This document shows positions 23,163 through 35,522 of a stretch of 64,000 nt of DNA, piece after piece; positions within the stretch are counted from its first letter, which is position 1, and every line of letters starts with the position of its first letter. The position numbers and the translations under genes are program-made. The notes beneath the pieces are model-generated. The model saw only the letters and a program-made list of their open reading frames with translations, was not told the DNA's origin and made no database searches. The DNA is from Cunninghamia lanceolata (lineage: Eukaryota; Streptophyta; Pinopsida; Cupressales; Cupressaceae), in assembly GCA_027924645.1 (NCBI GenBank), contig BSBN01001807.1:10744001-10808000 (forward strand). Direction: 5' to 3'.

Positions 23163-25364
23163 TTAAAAATTAAAAAGTATTTTTTAATACCTGTTAGGCT
23201 GTTAATTGCTTTTGACATGCGGGAGTACAGGTATAGGGATGCAGTTTCAAATCAAGGTATGGAAGTAAATGAATATGGGTACACTGCTATAGACTATATA
23301 AATAATAGTCATCAGATGATGTGGGTATGAAGACAGGGTCGTTGACCCTACACTGGAGTCTCTGGTGGCTGTGCTTTTAACTGATTTGAAAAATGAGTAT
23401 GACAACGTTTCCAACAAGGATTACGCAAAGATATTAGAGAGAAAAAATATTTATATCAAGAGATAATCATTGCAAGTTATATATTTAAATGCCACTGACC
23501 ATTTTTTGACTGTAACCATGCCTGTCTTGATAGTTTATCTTATCATAAAAGTCAGATGAAAGACATTGACTTATAATAAATTTGTTGCTGACAGTATGGT
23601 TTACCATCTTTTACTGCAAATCTGTTGGAGGATGCCTTTTTTGGTGGTTAAAGAATTGGGCATCTATTAATGGTGCTCTTCCAGTGATATTAGTAAAGAT
23701 TACAAGCTTTGGAGTGCATACTAGCCATTGGCTGAATGAAAAAGGGCATTTATAATAAATCACTGTTGACAGCGTGTCAGGATATTAGAAAAGATTACAA
23801 GCTTCGGAGTGCATACTAGCCATTTTCTGAAAGAAAAAGAGCATTTATAATAAATCACTGTTGACAGCATGTTAGGATATTTAAAACAGATTTCACCATT
23901 TCCAGTTAGAAAAAATTACAAGCTTTGGAGTGCATACTAGCCATTGGCTGAAAGAAAAAGGGCATTTATAATAAATCACCGTTGACAGCATATTAGGATA
24001 TTTAAAACAGATTTTGCCATTAGAAAGACCAGAACTTAACCAAAAGCAGCCTAATGATTATGCAAGTAGATCATACATTGAATTGATAAATTTTACCACA
24101 AAGGGTAATAGTAAATAACATAAAACACTCGCTGTCTAGACACAACTACATAGTACAAACTTCTAGACCGTTCTGATCTGGATTGGAAAAGATGCCGCTA
24201 GGTATATCTGCATACTGCTACAACATTCTGAACGTGTGATTTTCAAACCAACGGAAATGATTATTCTTAACCCTTTAAAAATTAAAAAGTATTTTTTAAT
24301 ACCTGTTAGTTGCTTTTGACATGCGGGAGTACAGGTATAGGGATGCAGTTTCAGATCAAGGTATGGAAGTAAATGAATATGGGTACACTGCTATAGACTA
24401 TATAAATAATAGTCATCAGATGATGTGGGTATGAAGACAGGGTCGTTGACCCTACACTGGAGTCTCTGGTGGCTGTGCTTTTAACTGATTTGAAAAATGA
24501 GTATGACAACGTTTCCAACAAGGATTACGCAAAGATATTAGAGAGAAAAAATATTTATATCAAGAGATAATCATTGCAAGTTATATATTTAAATGCCACT
24601 GACCATTTTTTGACTGTAACCATGCCTGTCTTGATAGTTTATCTTATCATGAAAGTCAGATGAAAGACATTGACTTATAATAAATTTGTTGCTGACAGTA
24701 TGGTTTACCATCTTTTACTGCAAATCTGTTGGAGGATGCCTTTTTTGGTGGTTAAAGAATTGGGCATCTATTAATGGTGCTCTTCCAGTGATATTAGTAA
24801 AGATTACAAGCTTTGGAGTTCATACTAGCCATTGGCTGAATGAAAAAGGGCATTTATAATAAATCACTGTTGACAGCGTGTCAGGATATTAGAAAAGATT
24901 ACAAGCTTCGGAGTACATACTAGCCATTTTCTGGAAGAAAAAGAGCATTTATAATAAATCACTGTTGACAGCATGTTAGGATATTTAAAACAGATTTCGC
25001 CATTTCCAGTTAGAAAAAATTACAAGCTTTGGAGTGCATACTAGCCATTGGCTGAAAGAAAAAAGGGCATTTATAATAAATCACTGTTGACAGCATATTA
25101 GGATATTTAAAACAGATTTTGCCATTAGAAAGACCAAAAGCAGCCTAATGATTATGCAAGTAGATCATACATTGAATTGATAAATTCTACCACAAAGGGT
25201 AATAGTAAATAACATAAAACACTCGCTGTCTAGACACAACTGCAAACATCTAGACTGTTCTGATCTGGATTGGAAAAGATGCCGCTAGGTATATCTGCAT
25301 ACTGCTACAACATTCTGAACGTGTGATTTTCCAACCAACGGAAATGATTATTCTTAACCCTTTA
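23163..25364. repeat. 1.1-kb tandem duplication with internal ~100-bp repeats
   Basis: Unit 1 (23163-24274) and unit 2 (24275-25364) are nearly identical. Both start TTAAAAATTAAAAAGTAT and end GATTATTCTTAACCCTTTA. Unit 2 has small deletions. Each unit holds three internal copies of a ~95-120-bp block that starts AAGATTACAAGCTT and contains GCATACTAGCCATT and TTTATAATAAATCAC (unit 1 starts about 23696, 23790 and 23912). So short repeats formed first and a later event doubled the whole block. No ORF longer than about 65 codons is present and none is recognisable. Confidence 0.95.
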
Positions 25365-27605
25365 TAAAGAAAGAGGGCTGAAGAGAGAAGAGGAGTCTAC
25401 TTGCAGCTATTCCCCTAAGTATTAAGTCACCTTCAGTTAATAATAAATATAATTGAAATTTTTACTATTTGCTACTTACCAAGTTTCCAACTAGACTTCT
25501 AAAATTTATCTTCCACTCAAGTCTCTCGTCTGAAGCAGACCTTTTCTCCTGGTGACTATTTTCTTTCTAAAACCATCTTTATCTATCCTAGGATAGGATC
25601 CTAATTATTTTATTTATTTATTTTCTATTTTGTTCCCGTAATGCCCATGAGCTTATTACAGTTAGATATAATTGCATACTACCAGGCTGGTCTGAACTGG
25701 ATTAAAAAAGACACTGGGAAAGATAGCACCCAGTCGAACTTAGAAGTTAAACTAGATGTATAATTGTTGAAGAAAAAGAGGTAGCAGATTTTTCCATCTT
25801 TTCTGTAGCTTCAGCAGGATCATAAATGTTCTCATCATACTTGGAGAAACTATTCTGGAAGCAAAATGCCTATCTTTTCAGCTGATGAATGACAATCTCT
25901 TCTGAGAAGTTAACTTGAAATAAATTTTGTGGAAATAAATTTTGTGGAAATAATACGAATAGAATTTGTTTACATTGACACTTAAGGTCACAACTCATGA
26001 TCTCTTCTAATTATGATAACAGTTTTAAAGTTCAGTAGAAAATCAATTATCTGATTAGGAGGCGTTACTCTGAGCCACCGCCAATTATTAAACTTTCTCA
26101 GGAAATCAATTATCATATAAGAGGCATGGCTTAGAAACAATATCATCTCTGTAGCAAGGGATTGCTCAATTCAACTGTACATTTCGCAGATTCTCGTGTA
26201 GTCGGAATCTGAATTGCCTTCTTTACCTTGCCAGCAATGCCATTTTTCCTTACCCATCTGGCTTTTAACCTTATATTCCTCAAGCCAGAAACATACCGTC
26301 GGGTTTATAATGCATTGTTTAGATCAGTGAGATCAACATCATATTCCCCTTTTTATTCTTATAACCTCCATAAGGAACATGTGATTTTCTCTACTTGAGG
26401 AAGTAGGAGCAGACAGAAGAATATCATTGGTCTTGCATTTTTACCCCATCTGAGCATTTTTACTACAGTTCTTGAGAAAACTGATCTTCCACGCTTTCCT
26501 TCACAATGTTCTCTGGACTAACAGACTTCTTGTTAGCAGATGTTATAACATAGAGGAAAAAAGTAGGCAAAGGGAAATTTCTCTCACAAAATTCAAATCA
26601 ATTTTCATTAGCAAACCCCATAAACTACATACAGACATAGCAAACCCTGGACCAAAAAAGAGAAGCTGCTAAGCATCTAATTCATAAAAGATGCCGGGCT
26701 GGAATTGCAGGACTGAACCTTAATGTGTGTGGAGCCGATTGTCACCAGATCCATGATGGCCTAAAACAACAGGGATTGATTATTCTAATAAAATTTTTCT
26801 ATTAGTCAAAACTGAAAAACAGAAGCTTGCACAGCCATATAAAAGCTGGAATATGAAAGCATGGCTTGCTGTTAGTCAGAGAATATGTTGTCTCGTAGAG
26901 CCATCTTAGTCATATGTCACAGTTTGCAACTGTGATCTTTAGTTGATTGTCTTGTAGATGATGTATTTTTGTTAAATAATACATTGTTTTTCCTTCTAGA
27001 AGCAACAAATTTGACCATGAAGTTTTAAAACAAAATTTCTTCTAGTTTAAGAACGTTTTGATTACATGCACAAATGTATTTCTTTTAAAATTAATCTCTC
27101 CACTGCACATATGACAATTATAGGTTTTTATGTGCATGTGCATGGAAGTGAGAGTTGAGTCCATTTTGAGTTTTGTGAAATATGAGTATGTGGGAGCCTA
27201 AAGAGGATTCATTGTGAGAGCACACTCATGGATTTATATTGAGTACGTATGTACATATTTATATTGATTACTTGTGTGTAATATGATGGGCAAAAGGGAG
27301 CCATTATGAGATAGGAAACAAGTGGGGATTCATTCTTTTTAGGTTTGTTTAATTTTTATTTTTATATTTGAAATTTGAAATTTGAGATTTGTCTTTCTGT
27401 GGTATGGGTTTTATTGTTTATTTTCCTATTACAGAATATGAATGCTTAGTGGTTTATTTTATAATATATATACAAATGTTATACAACAAAGATAACATTA
27501 GATGATTTTGAAGTGTTTTATAAGACCTGTCACAGTATCTTTGTTAAAGATTGTTCTGTACGTTATATAAAATGCATAGGAAACCGTAATGGTTTTACAT
27601 GCCCC
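25365..27605. other. Intergenic DNA, no gene supported
   Basis: AT-rich, with stops throughout. Minor direct repeats are present (for example AAATTTTGTGGAAATA twice at about 25922-25953). No domain or transposon end was recognised. Confidence 0.5.
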
Positions 27606-30264
27606 TGTTGGGAATAATCACATTTTGTTAGCTTAAACAGGTTTGTTAAATGGATGGGTTTAAATAGTTAATATTTAATATTTTAGTTTGTTATGTTAGT
27701 AGACTATTTGAGAGAGTTTGTTGAGTTGTTACTAAACTAAGTAGAATAAGAGAGTTGAGCTGGTAAGAGATGTGTTTGGACCCCTAGAAAATAGGATCAA
27801 GCCCAATGTGTAAGTATACTCTCATGGTTAATGAAATATGTTACAATTTATCTTCTCTGTGCAATTATCTTCATCATGTTATCAGAGCCATGAGGATTCA
27901 TGAGACTCTGTGATAGTTTGTTCATCATGGTATCTGAGCCATGATTATTCATGAGAGACCATGATAGATTGTTTTCTTATTTTTGAAGATAATATTACCA
28001 AAGATCCCTGCATATTACCGCAGCAAAGAGCAAGGTGGATTTTTATTTGTTGAATTTTGTGCCGACTGTGTGAACCCCTTCACGAGAGGCACATAAATAT
28101 GCAGAAGCAAAGTGTAGCAGACTGGACAGGAAGAATAATCATCTGTGATGTACCTGTGCTTCAGAAGCATGATTGTGTTATTAGACAAAGGGCTTATGGA
28201 GTTTGTGTGGGGTTTGGAGGCAAGCAGTCAAACATTCTTGTTAGATATCTGGCCTAATATTTTCAAGGCAAATCTGATGTGCTGCCTGAAGAGTACAAAG
28301 GAGGCGGCTTCTTTGTACACTAGACAAAATGGGATGTAACTCCACTATTGAAAGCATAAGCTTGGATTTCCCCATAATATGCTGGCCATTCTTCATAGAA
28401 CAGCAAACAAAAGGAGATTTGTAGAGATGATGTTTGGAAGGTTGGTTATGCAACTTAAAAAAACAGCGTGAAGATCTGGACCTTAACATTTGTTATTTTG
28501 GAATGCGGTTAATAATAAACTTTTAGTAGTGGGATTTTAATTTTTTTTTAAATTTTTTTTGAATTTTTTGAATTTTATTTCTTTTAAATAGCTAAACCTT
28601 TAGAGGAAAAAAGTTGCAGCGTAAGTCAAAAGGGAAAAAACAAATAATGCTACAGAAATTTTCACACAATCACTGGTCATGTGAACCTTGCCCTAAGCTA
28701 AAAAATGATCAGAATGATGGTCATCTGACTATCAAATTTAACATACTAAAAAGACTGGCATAGGTGTACTGCTCTCTATAAAATTTGTTTGTAAAACCAT
28801 TAGTTAATTTTTTTTTTCTTTAAGTGTACTGCTGGTGGTACCCGACCCTCTTATTGAGGGGGGGAGGGGGAAGAATTTTTTCCTTGTTTCTCATTGGAGA
28901 AAACAATGGTTGTTGAGGAGTTTAAAGGAAGAGACCTCGATGTGGCAAGTAAAACTACAACTCACGTTGATCAAGAATAGTGAAAAAACACCAAAACCAA
29001 TGAATAGTGATGAGCTGATAAAAGGGGTCATCAAATATTAGAAGGCCGTGACTATAATTGGCTTGGGCTTATTTCATGCATACTTGCGTCAGGTCGATCT
29101 CACAAAGACCTCAAGTGACAAGTGCAAAAATGAGGTGGTCTGGGATGAATTGAGCAGTTTGTTCAGTTCTTAGGTGACAAGGGCAAAAACAATTTTGAAG
29201 TAGAGATTGATTGGGCTAGTGCAACACATATAAGTTTTGTTCATTGCAAAATCAGCTGGTATAAAAGCGAAAGTAGAAGATGATGATGGTAAGGTAATTT
29301 TGTTGAATAACATGTCCCCTAGTTACTCCTATAGTTCACAGTAAGCAAGATTAATCCAAGCTTGGAAAATATAATCTCTTCCTTGATTGATGAGGAGAAT
29401 GTCAAACTAAGAGAAATGACTGGTTTAAAGAGGAAATTGCAATGGTTGTGAAAAACAAGCCTAGTATTTCTTTCAAATCTAGCTAGAATCTCCCATCCTC
29501 AAATGCAAAGCAAACATCAAAGATGTATGCAAACTGAATGAAGAGAAGGCCTTTTTCACAAGTGATAGTGACGATGAAGGTTGTGGTTTTGTTGTGCATA
29601 ATGAAGACCCTCTGCACGAGGCTTTGAGGAGGATTTTGTTTACTGAATGAAAAAATACGTTACTTTTTGAATTAAGTTCACGAGGTGAGGTTGTTTAGTG
29701 AGATGCAACTCACCAAAGACTAGACGTGTTGTTGAGGTATGGCCATCCATATTGTGGGAGAGAGAGAATGATCTACTTCCACTTTTGTTTGTTGTGAATG
29801 GTTGGGTGTGTACTTGTTCACATAAGATTGAATGTATGAACTATTGAGTTTATCTCAATGAGTAATGGGTTTATCTTTGTTCATTGCTGTTTTGAATGTG
29901 TAGTGAGGCCTTTGCCACTACAAATTGTGGGTATGTCGATCTGCGGGCATGTTTCAGTTTACATAAGAAGTCGTTTCTCTCCTAGTATTAGAACTACATG
30001 TAATATGGGCGGATTGTTGGGAATTATTAGTTAGCTATATAGGTTTACTAAAGAGACAGGTTTAAATATTTAAAATTGAAACTCATACTATAGTTTCTTA
30101 GAATATTTGAGAACGTTTGTTGAGTTGTTGCTAAACTCATGGAGAATAAGAGAGTTGAGTTGGAAAGAGATATGCTTGGATCCTTAGAAAATATACTCTC
30201 ATGGTTAATGAAATATATTGCCCATCTGTCACACATTATCTTGTGAGTGCAATTATCTTCATCA
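27606..30264 (+). mobile_element. Short gag-only LTR retrotransposon (Copia-type, non-autonomous)
   Basis: Two related LTRs, 27606-27876 and 30015-30264, start TGTTGGGAAT and end CTTCATCA. The 5' LTR is followed at once by TGTTATCAGAGCC, a one-base variant of the Met-tRNA primer site. A purine-rich AATATGGGCGGAT precedes the 3' LTR. The 2.1-kb interior has only a decayed gag-like stretch: about 28900-29330 (LIKGVIKY, KVILLNNMSPSYSY, reminiscent of the LLNSLP motif of Copia gag) and an acidic tail near 29560. No protease, integrase or RT is visible. LTR divergence is substantial and no clean target-site duplication is seen, so this is an old insertion. Confidence 0.8.
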
Positions 30265-31289
30265 CCTCTAATTTTTGGGCTTGGTGTTAGAGTAACTACT
30301 ATGATGCCTAAAACTATAAAAAATGAAGTCACAATAGAATGAATGGAACCTTAAAGGAAATAAAATATTGACTTATGAATCAAAGATACTCAAAATTTCC
30401 CATTACCTTTTTAACCAAAAGTGATAGAAATTGAAGTTGATTATAATCATGTACAAATTTAAAATGGATTACCCACCATGTACAAATTTAATATGGATTA
30501 CCCACCTAAAATCTTAAGCAACTCAAGGTTGAGTGTGTGATGAGGGGCCTAAAGTTGGATTAAATGGATTCATAATGAGAAAATTATTTGTATCATTTTT
30601 AGAACAATAATCAAAGTAGGAATGAAATAAACAATTAAGCCAACTATTTGATGAATAGCTAGATTACAAAATAAAGTGATGAAGATGATGAAGGCGCTTG
30701 GTAATTACAAGCAACATAATTAATTGCTTAATGCCAATTTTTTTCGACGGAAAAAGTTGGCATTGCAAGTGTTGTGGCATCAAATATGCTAAATTTGGGC
30801 TTCATGGTTTAACCACATACTTGGGATTGTGTCGAAGCTAGTGGTGTTGGTGACATTTTATTTGGAGTATTGTTGTGATATTGTGAGATGCTCAAAGTTC
30901 ATGATCATCTTGGATTATAGCCTCTCCTTAAGGATCAACAATTTCCATTGTGAAAATTTGAAAGAGGATGTGGAAATTGTATTGAAATCTTGGGCTTTTG
31001 TAAACAATTTCCCTTGATGAGGCACTTCACCAATTTAGTGATGTTGTAGGTTGTAATTTCTTCTTTGCATGTTTGATCCTATGTATCAATGCTTTGATAT
31101 GCATCTCTCAGACATATTGCAATCAAGTGAGGATTTAGTTGGTTGGGTATTTTTTATGTTTGGTGTCCTTAGTAAAGGTGGAGAGAAATGACACAAATTT
31201 TGTATTAAAAATTGGATGAAGGCCAAGATAAATTGGAATATTAAGCTCAAAGTAGTCTCTAACTTTTTTTTAGTAAAAATGTATGTGCC
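30265..31289. other. Intergenic DNA, no gene seen
   Basis: AT-rich DNA. A 31-bp direct duplication containing CATGTACAAATTTAA and ATGGATTACCCACC lies at about 30448-30507. Nothing coding was recognised. Confidence 0.5.
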
Positions 31290-32930
31290 TTACCAAGGAT
31301 GTTGAATCTTATGATGATGACATCTGAGTCTTTCCTTTTATAGATCAAGCCATACCTTGTCACCAACCATTAATTGATGTGTTTGATGCTAATCATGATG
31401 TTTTTTGTGCTAAGCATTGGTATTCTATAAAATAGTTTGTACTCGTTGAATGTGTTAAATATGCCCAATGAACTTTTTTGCCTTGTGTTCCTTTTTAGGT
31501 GAGGTAGTTTTTTTATGTTTGACACTATAGCGCAGGGTATGTCACTGGATGCTAAGTGTTGGAAACCCAAACAAATCTTAGAAGGGTTTCATCCCAAATG
31601 TGGTGCTTGTGGGAAGTATGCCCCATAGAAAGTTCACAATTGCCCTATTATACTTCTTTTATTTATTGATTAATTGAAGGATGGATGGTTGAGTCAATTG
31701 TGTGTCCATTATTGATCATAGTGCTTTTTAGAAATTCTCAAGAACCTAATATTTCTATCAACAATGGTGGAAAGATCCAAAATGAGCTAATATTATACAT
31801 TTGAAAAATTAGTTGAGGAGTTATTGGAGTGGAGATAGCCCTTTTATACAACATAAGAATTGTCATATTTGAAGAGGAGTTATTGGAGTGGAGATAGCCC
31901 TTTTATACAACACAAGAATTGTCATATTTGAAAATACATCATCTACTACGTAAATGCAATCATGACCATGCTTTGTAGCATGCAAGCCTAAAAGGAAATC
32001 CATTGAGTTTGATTCCAAAGGATTGGTATTGGTAAATTAGTATATATTCTTTGCTTCTTATTAGCTAGCTTTGCAATAGCAAATACAATACATGAGTTGA
32101 TATATTTTGCAACATATGACTTAAAGTGTGGCTAAAAGAAATGCATTAATATTTTGAGGGACTTTTCAACTCCAAAATGTCTTTCAACTTTACTCAAATA
32201 AACCTTCCATATGTGTCTTAATGTCTTGCGTCATGTGGGTCACAGAAGTGCCCCAATTGATGCAAGAGTACATCTTGCAAGTAATAACATGGAATGAATT
32301 TATAATAAATTTCATCTGCAATAGATATTTGCAAAAGTCTAAATATGTTTAGTAAAATTCTAGTCAAGTATTGGCCCCCTATCTACATGTGTTGTATAGA
32401 GAGGTCTTGAACCAAGGGTTAGCTCATAACAATATGTTATTGAATTGACACTTCCTCTCTTTTTGTTGATGTTCAAGTTCATTTGCTAAAGGTATGGAGA
32501 TTATTTCTAATGTTGTTATTGATACAATTTACCTATATGTGCCTTAAAAGATGGCTATTAACGCCTTTGATGAATTTCATCAAAACCTCATCATTCTGCA
32601 CATCCTTGTCCATTTGGACAACCCTTAGAAGCTCATTAGTGTATTCTTGAATGCTTTGTTATTTTTGTTTCAAAAATTGCCACTCCATTGATTTTTCCCT
32701 TTTATGTCATTGGATAAAATAATTTTTAATCATTTTAAAAAAATGTTCCCGTGAACTAATTGTGCTTTTTTTTACTCAAAACAAGGGAATGTAAAAGACT
32801 TTTGAACCAAGTTAAAACATGCTTTGCTAGCAAAGGAAATCTTTTGCTCTATGCTAAGAGTGTGCATATTGAAATATACCTCCAATTGTGCTAACCAATG
32901 ATCAATCTTTCTCACATCTACCTACCTTTC
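31290..32930 (-). pseudogene. Decayed Gypsy relic: gag and integrase pieces
   Basis: On the minus strand two segments can be read through many stops. Near 32900-32820 is a gag-like run, IDHWLAQLEVYFNMHTLSIEQK. Near 32090-31290 is integrase: LPIP and a SMDF-like region (~32040), then near 31340 the C-terminal motif VGDKVWLDL followed by KERLR, typical of Gypsy integrase tails. RT and RNase H between them are missing. A 59-bp tandem duplication (31815-31932) sits inside. It is very old and no LTRs were found. Confidence 0.65.
31815..31932. repeat. 59-bp tandem duplication
   Basis: GAGGAGTTATTGGAGTGGAG starts at 31815 and again at 31874. The two copies differ at about one base, so it is a recent slip within an old relic. 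Confidence 0.92.
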
Positions 32931-32982
32931 AAATGGTGGGATTTTAATTTTTGCTTCAACCTTGAAGAAAGGTGTCTTTGGT

Positions 32983-34010
32983 CATTAAGGAGTGGTTCGT
33001 AAGCTTTATCCCAATCATCTGTTTGAGATCTGAAGGCATAAACTATGCGGGTAATTTCTTCAGGGAAAGCAACATCGATTTCTATTTTGATGGCTAGCAA
33101 AGTTGGCTTGAGGGTAGGTTCCATATCTTTGATAATTGATTTAGCATACCAATGAATAGTCAGAGGGTAATATTCAACTCGAGGTAGACAATAATGCTTT
33201 GGATTGGTCAAGTATCCAATCATTCCTTTTGTGATAGCCCATGCAAAATTTTCATGAATGTATTCAAAGAATTGTCTCATGTCATCTGGGAGAATTGGAT
33301 TAAAGATAATATAATCTTCAAATTCTGTTTGGAGTATAGTTATGTTGTTGAAGAATCCATATTTGACACACTTGAGAAAATTCCTTTTGTTCCTAGTATT
33401 CCATCCCATTGGTAGGAATGAAACAACGTAGACATCAAAAGAGAAACTATTTCTGATTGAATATGCAAGTGGAGCTTCTTCTAATCCAAAATGTTCAAGA
33501 AAACTCATCTGATTGTCTGGGTCGAGAACTCCCATATCATAATTTTTTGAAATTAATCTCGAGCCCATCTAACCATTTATTGAGGATGTGTCTGGATGAT
33601 TGGATCAATAATTTCTGGTGGTAATTGAGAAACCAACACCTTATTTTCCTGGTCATCTGCAATTTCATATTTATTTGTGCCATTAATTCTGATAAGAGGT
33701 TCTTTAATCTCTATGAGGACACTAGCCGTTTCTCTTGTTAGGGCATCAACAAGAGGATTATTCTCTCCTTTGATCCATTCAATTTCAAAATCGTATCCAA
33801 GGAACTCAAAATACCATCTTGCAATCCTTCCTTGAGCTATATCTTTGTTCGACTTCTTTTTTAGTAAACTCCTCATTGCTTGACTATCAATTTTGACAAC
33901 AAAATGTTTAGGTTAGAATTTTTTTGAATTTCTCAATTCCTTTCTTGATTGCAAGGATTTCCTTTTCATAGATATGATATCCTTGTTCTATGTCAGAAAA
34001 TATTCCTAAT
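32983..34010 (-). pseudogene. Inverted viral segment: RNase H end plus C-terminal domain
   Basis: On the minus strand it matches the direct segment 41695-42687. It begins in RNase H (RIARWYFEFLGYDFEIEWIK, then ALTRE) and continues into the unknown C-terminal domain (FLEHFGLEEAPLAYSIRNSF, FLPMGWNTRNKRNFLK). It keeps about 16 residues after the RNase H end that the direct copy has lost. Its inner edge meets the sequence that follows it in the viral genome (34011), so it was flipped in place. The frame is broken by a stop near 33570. The 32983 edge is set by loss of similarity. Confidence 0.85.
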
Positions 34011-34551
34011 CTGTTACCACCATCATCTTTGTAAGACTAGCACATGGGTTTGTCAGTGCCGTGATGTTAGCCACGTTATGATCTGACAACAGGATGCGTC
34101 CTTGTTTCAAAAAACAAGATCCTTGTATCTACATACAAGTGTTAAGTGTGCTGTTCTCACTATACGATAGTCTGAAAAGTGATTCCTTTTGTCTACCACT
34201 AAGTTTAGTGCTCGTGATAGACTGCTTTACAACTATCTACTCACTTAGTGCTTTGCCAGGTGTCCGTTTCCTATGGTCGGATTTAATCCATGATTAAACC
34301 ACTCAAGGTAAAAGCTCACATTCGGGTCTATATATCCTTTGATATGCCTTGTGCTTGGCATTTGAATTTGGATTGGGAAAAGAGTCCAACAGTTGTATGC
34401 TCTTACTCTGTGTTGAGAGCGCTCTGAGTAATCAAAAAGCTGTTTATTCACATAATAATCCATATCGGTTATTATCGTGATCTTGTTAACAATTGTTCTA
34501 AATAGATGAATTAATGAGATTGACTCATGCATTCAAAATGGTATTAGAGAC
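34011..34551 (+). promoter_or_regulatory. Viral intergenic region: promoter and primer site, left copy
   Basis: It is a direct repeat of 42688-43221, beginning CTGTTACCACCATCATCTTT. It has a TATA box TATATAT (34329-34335) and ends at TGGTATTAGAG (from 34540), a decayed Met-tRNA primer site (consensus TGGTATCAGAGC). In caulimovirids the pregenomic RNA starts just after the TATA box and is reverse transcribed from such a site. The poly(A) signal of the right copy is here mutated to AATCAAA. Confidence 0.8.
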
Positions 34552-34767
34552 TTGTTGTAATGAGAATTACTTTGCATTCTAGATTTTATTGTTCATCTGA
34601 AGTTCAATGTTGAACAATTGATGGTATACTCTGATAGTAGCTGTGGAGCCGTAAAAGTAAGTCCTATTTGTGAAGGCCAGGGGAGCCATGTTGAAGGGCA
34701 GCCATAAGTCGGTAAAAGTAGTAGTGAAATGAGTCAAAATTTCAATTAAGTTTTTGATACTTCAGTT

Positions 34768-35522
34768 ATGGCAAGTCGAAAATCTGTGAATGCTAGTTCC
34801 ACATTATCTGAGTGAGGTGATTTATAATTATTTTGAAGATAAAACTGAACATGTTGATGAGAAAGGGAATTTCAAGTTTCCTGCTATTAAAATTCTTGCT
34901 TTATACCCTGAAAAAGGAATTAAAGCACGCTTTATGGACTCTGTGCGTTAATCTGATTTAAATCTTCTTGCCTCTGGTGAAGGAATTTGTCCAATTTATT
35001 TACCTTTTATTGTCCAGAGTGATGTAGATAGATGGAAAGAAAAAGGTTTCTTTCGTATCCATTTTTCTTATGTTGATCTTATTGTTCACCAACATTTCAA
35101 TTACAACATTGGATAAAAATACTTTGCTAATATTGTAGATACTAGATGTCGTATGTGGGATCAAGCTGTTATAGCCCAATTTCGTGGTATTTTAGATAAA
35201 AAATGTGGTGATGGTGTTATTTCTGTTTGTCCTAATTTCACAATTTCTTTGAATGATAAGTTTGTGTCCTCTACCTTTTGTCTCTTGCAAATTAAATGAA
35301 TCTCCCTCCAGCTTGGTTCTGTTTATTGTACCATTGGTGGACAATGCATTTACCGTCTGTTAAACACTGTGTTTCCACCTTCAAATTTTCCAGTTGGTGT
35401 TAGTTTTCCAGAAGGATCCACAAATTTTTTAGATTTTGGAAGACATATTGACCATATTGGTTTTGACATAGGTTTTCCCTTTATCGAAGAATTGATAAAC
35501 CAACGGCCACCTAGATTCTAAA
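34768..35522 (+). pseudogene. Viral movement protein (30K superfamily), broken
   Basis: A possible start is the ATG at 34768 (MASRKSVNASS), but the frame breaks near 34813. The body then reads through at least four stops. Recognisable 30K features are the beta-strand-rich core: FFRIHFSYVDLIVH (~35048), the segment with FANIVDTRCRMWDQAV, a GD-containing turn, CPNFTISLND (~35229), and GSVYCTIGGQCIYRLLNT (~35313). Such proteins move virus through plasmodesmata. First position in the genome agrees with caulimovirids. The assignment is by motif pattern only. Confidence 0.65.

Noticed and set aside
23127..23330. A 67-codon open frame at the start of the 1.1-kb duplication
   Set aside because: In the second unit the start is missing and a small deletion changes the upstream frame. 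No motif is present.
23690..24020. The internal ~100-bp repeats as a CRISPR-like array
   Set aside because: Repeats are long and nearly continuous without unique spacers of fixed length, and the context is plant nuclear DNA.
28057..28339. Open frames in the 5' part of the short LTR element as a host gene
   Set aside because: They lie inside the retroelement between primer site and gag-like region, overlap in different frames and show no motif.
34011..34551. The viral direct repeats as LTRs of a retrotransposon
   Set aside because: There are no TG...CA ends, no integrase and no polypurine tract. The TATA and AATAAA layout and the enclosed genes fit a pararetrovirus with terminal redundancy.
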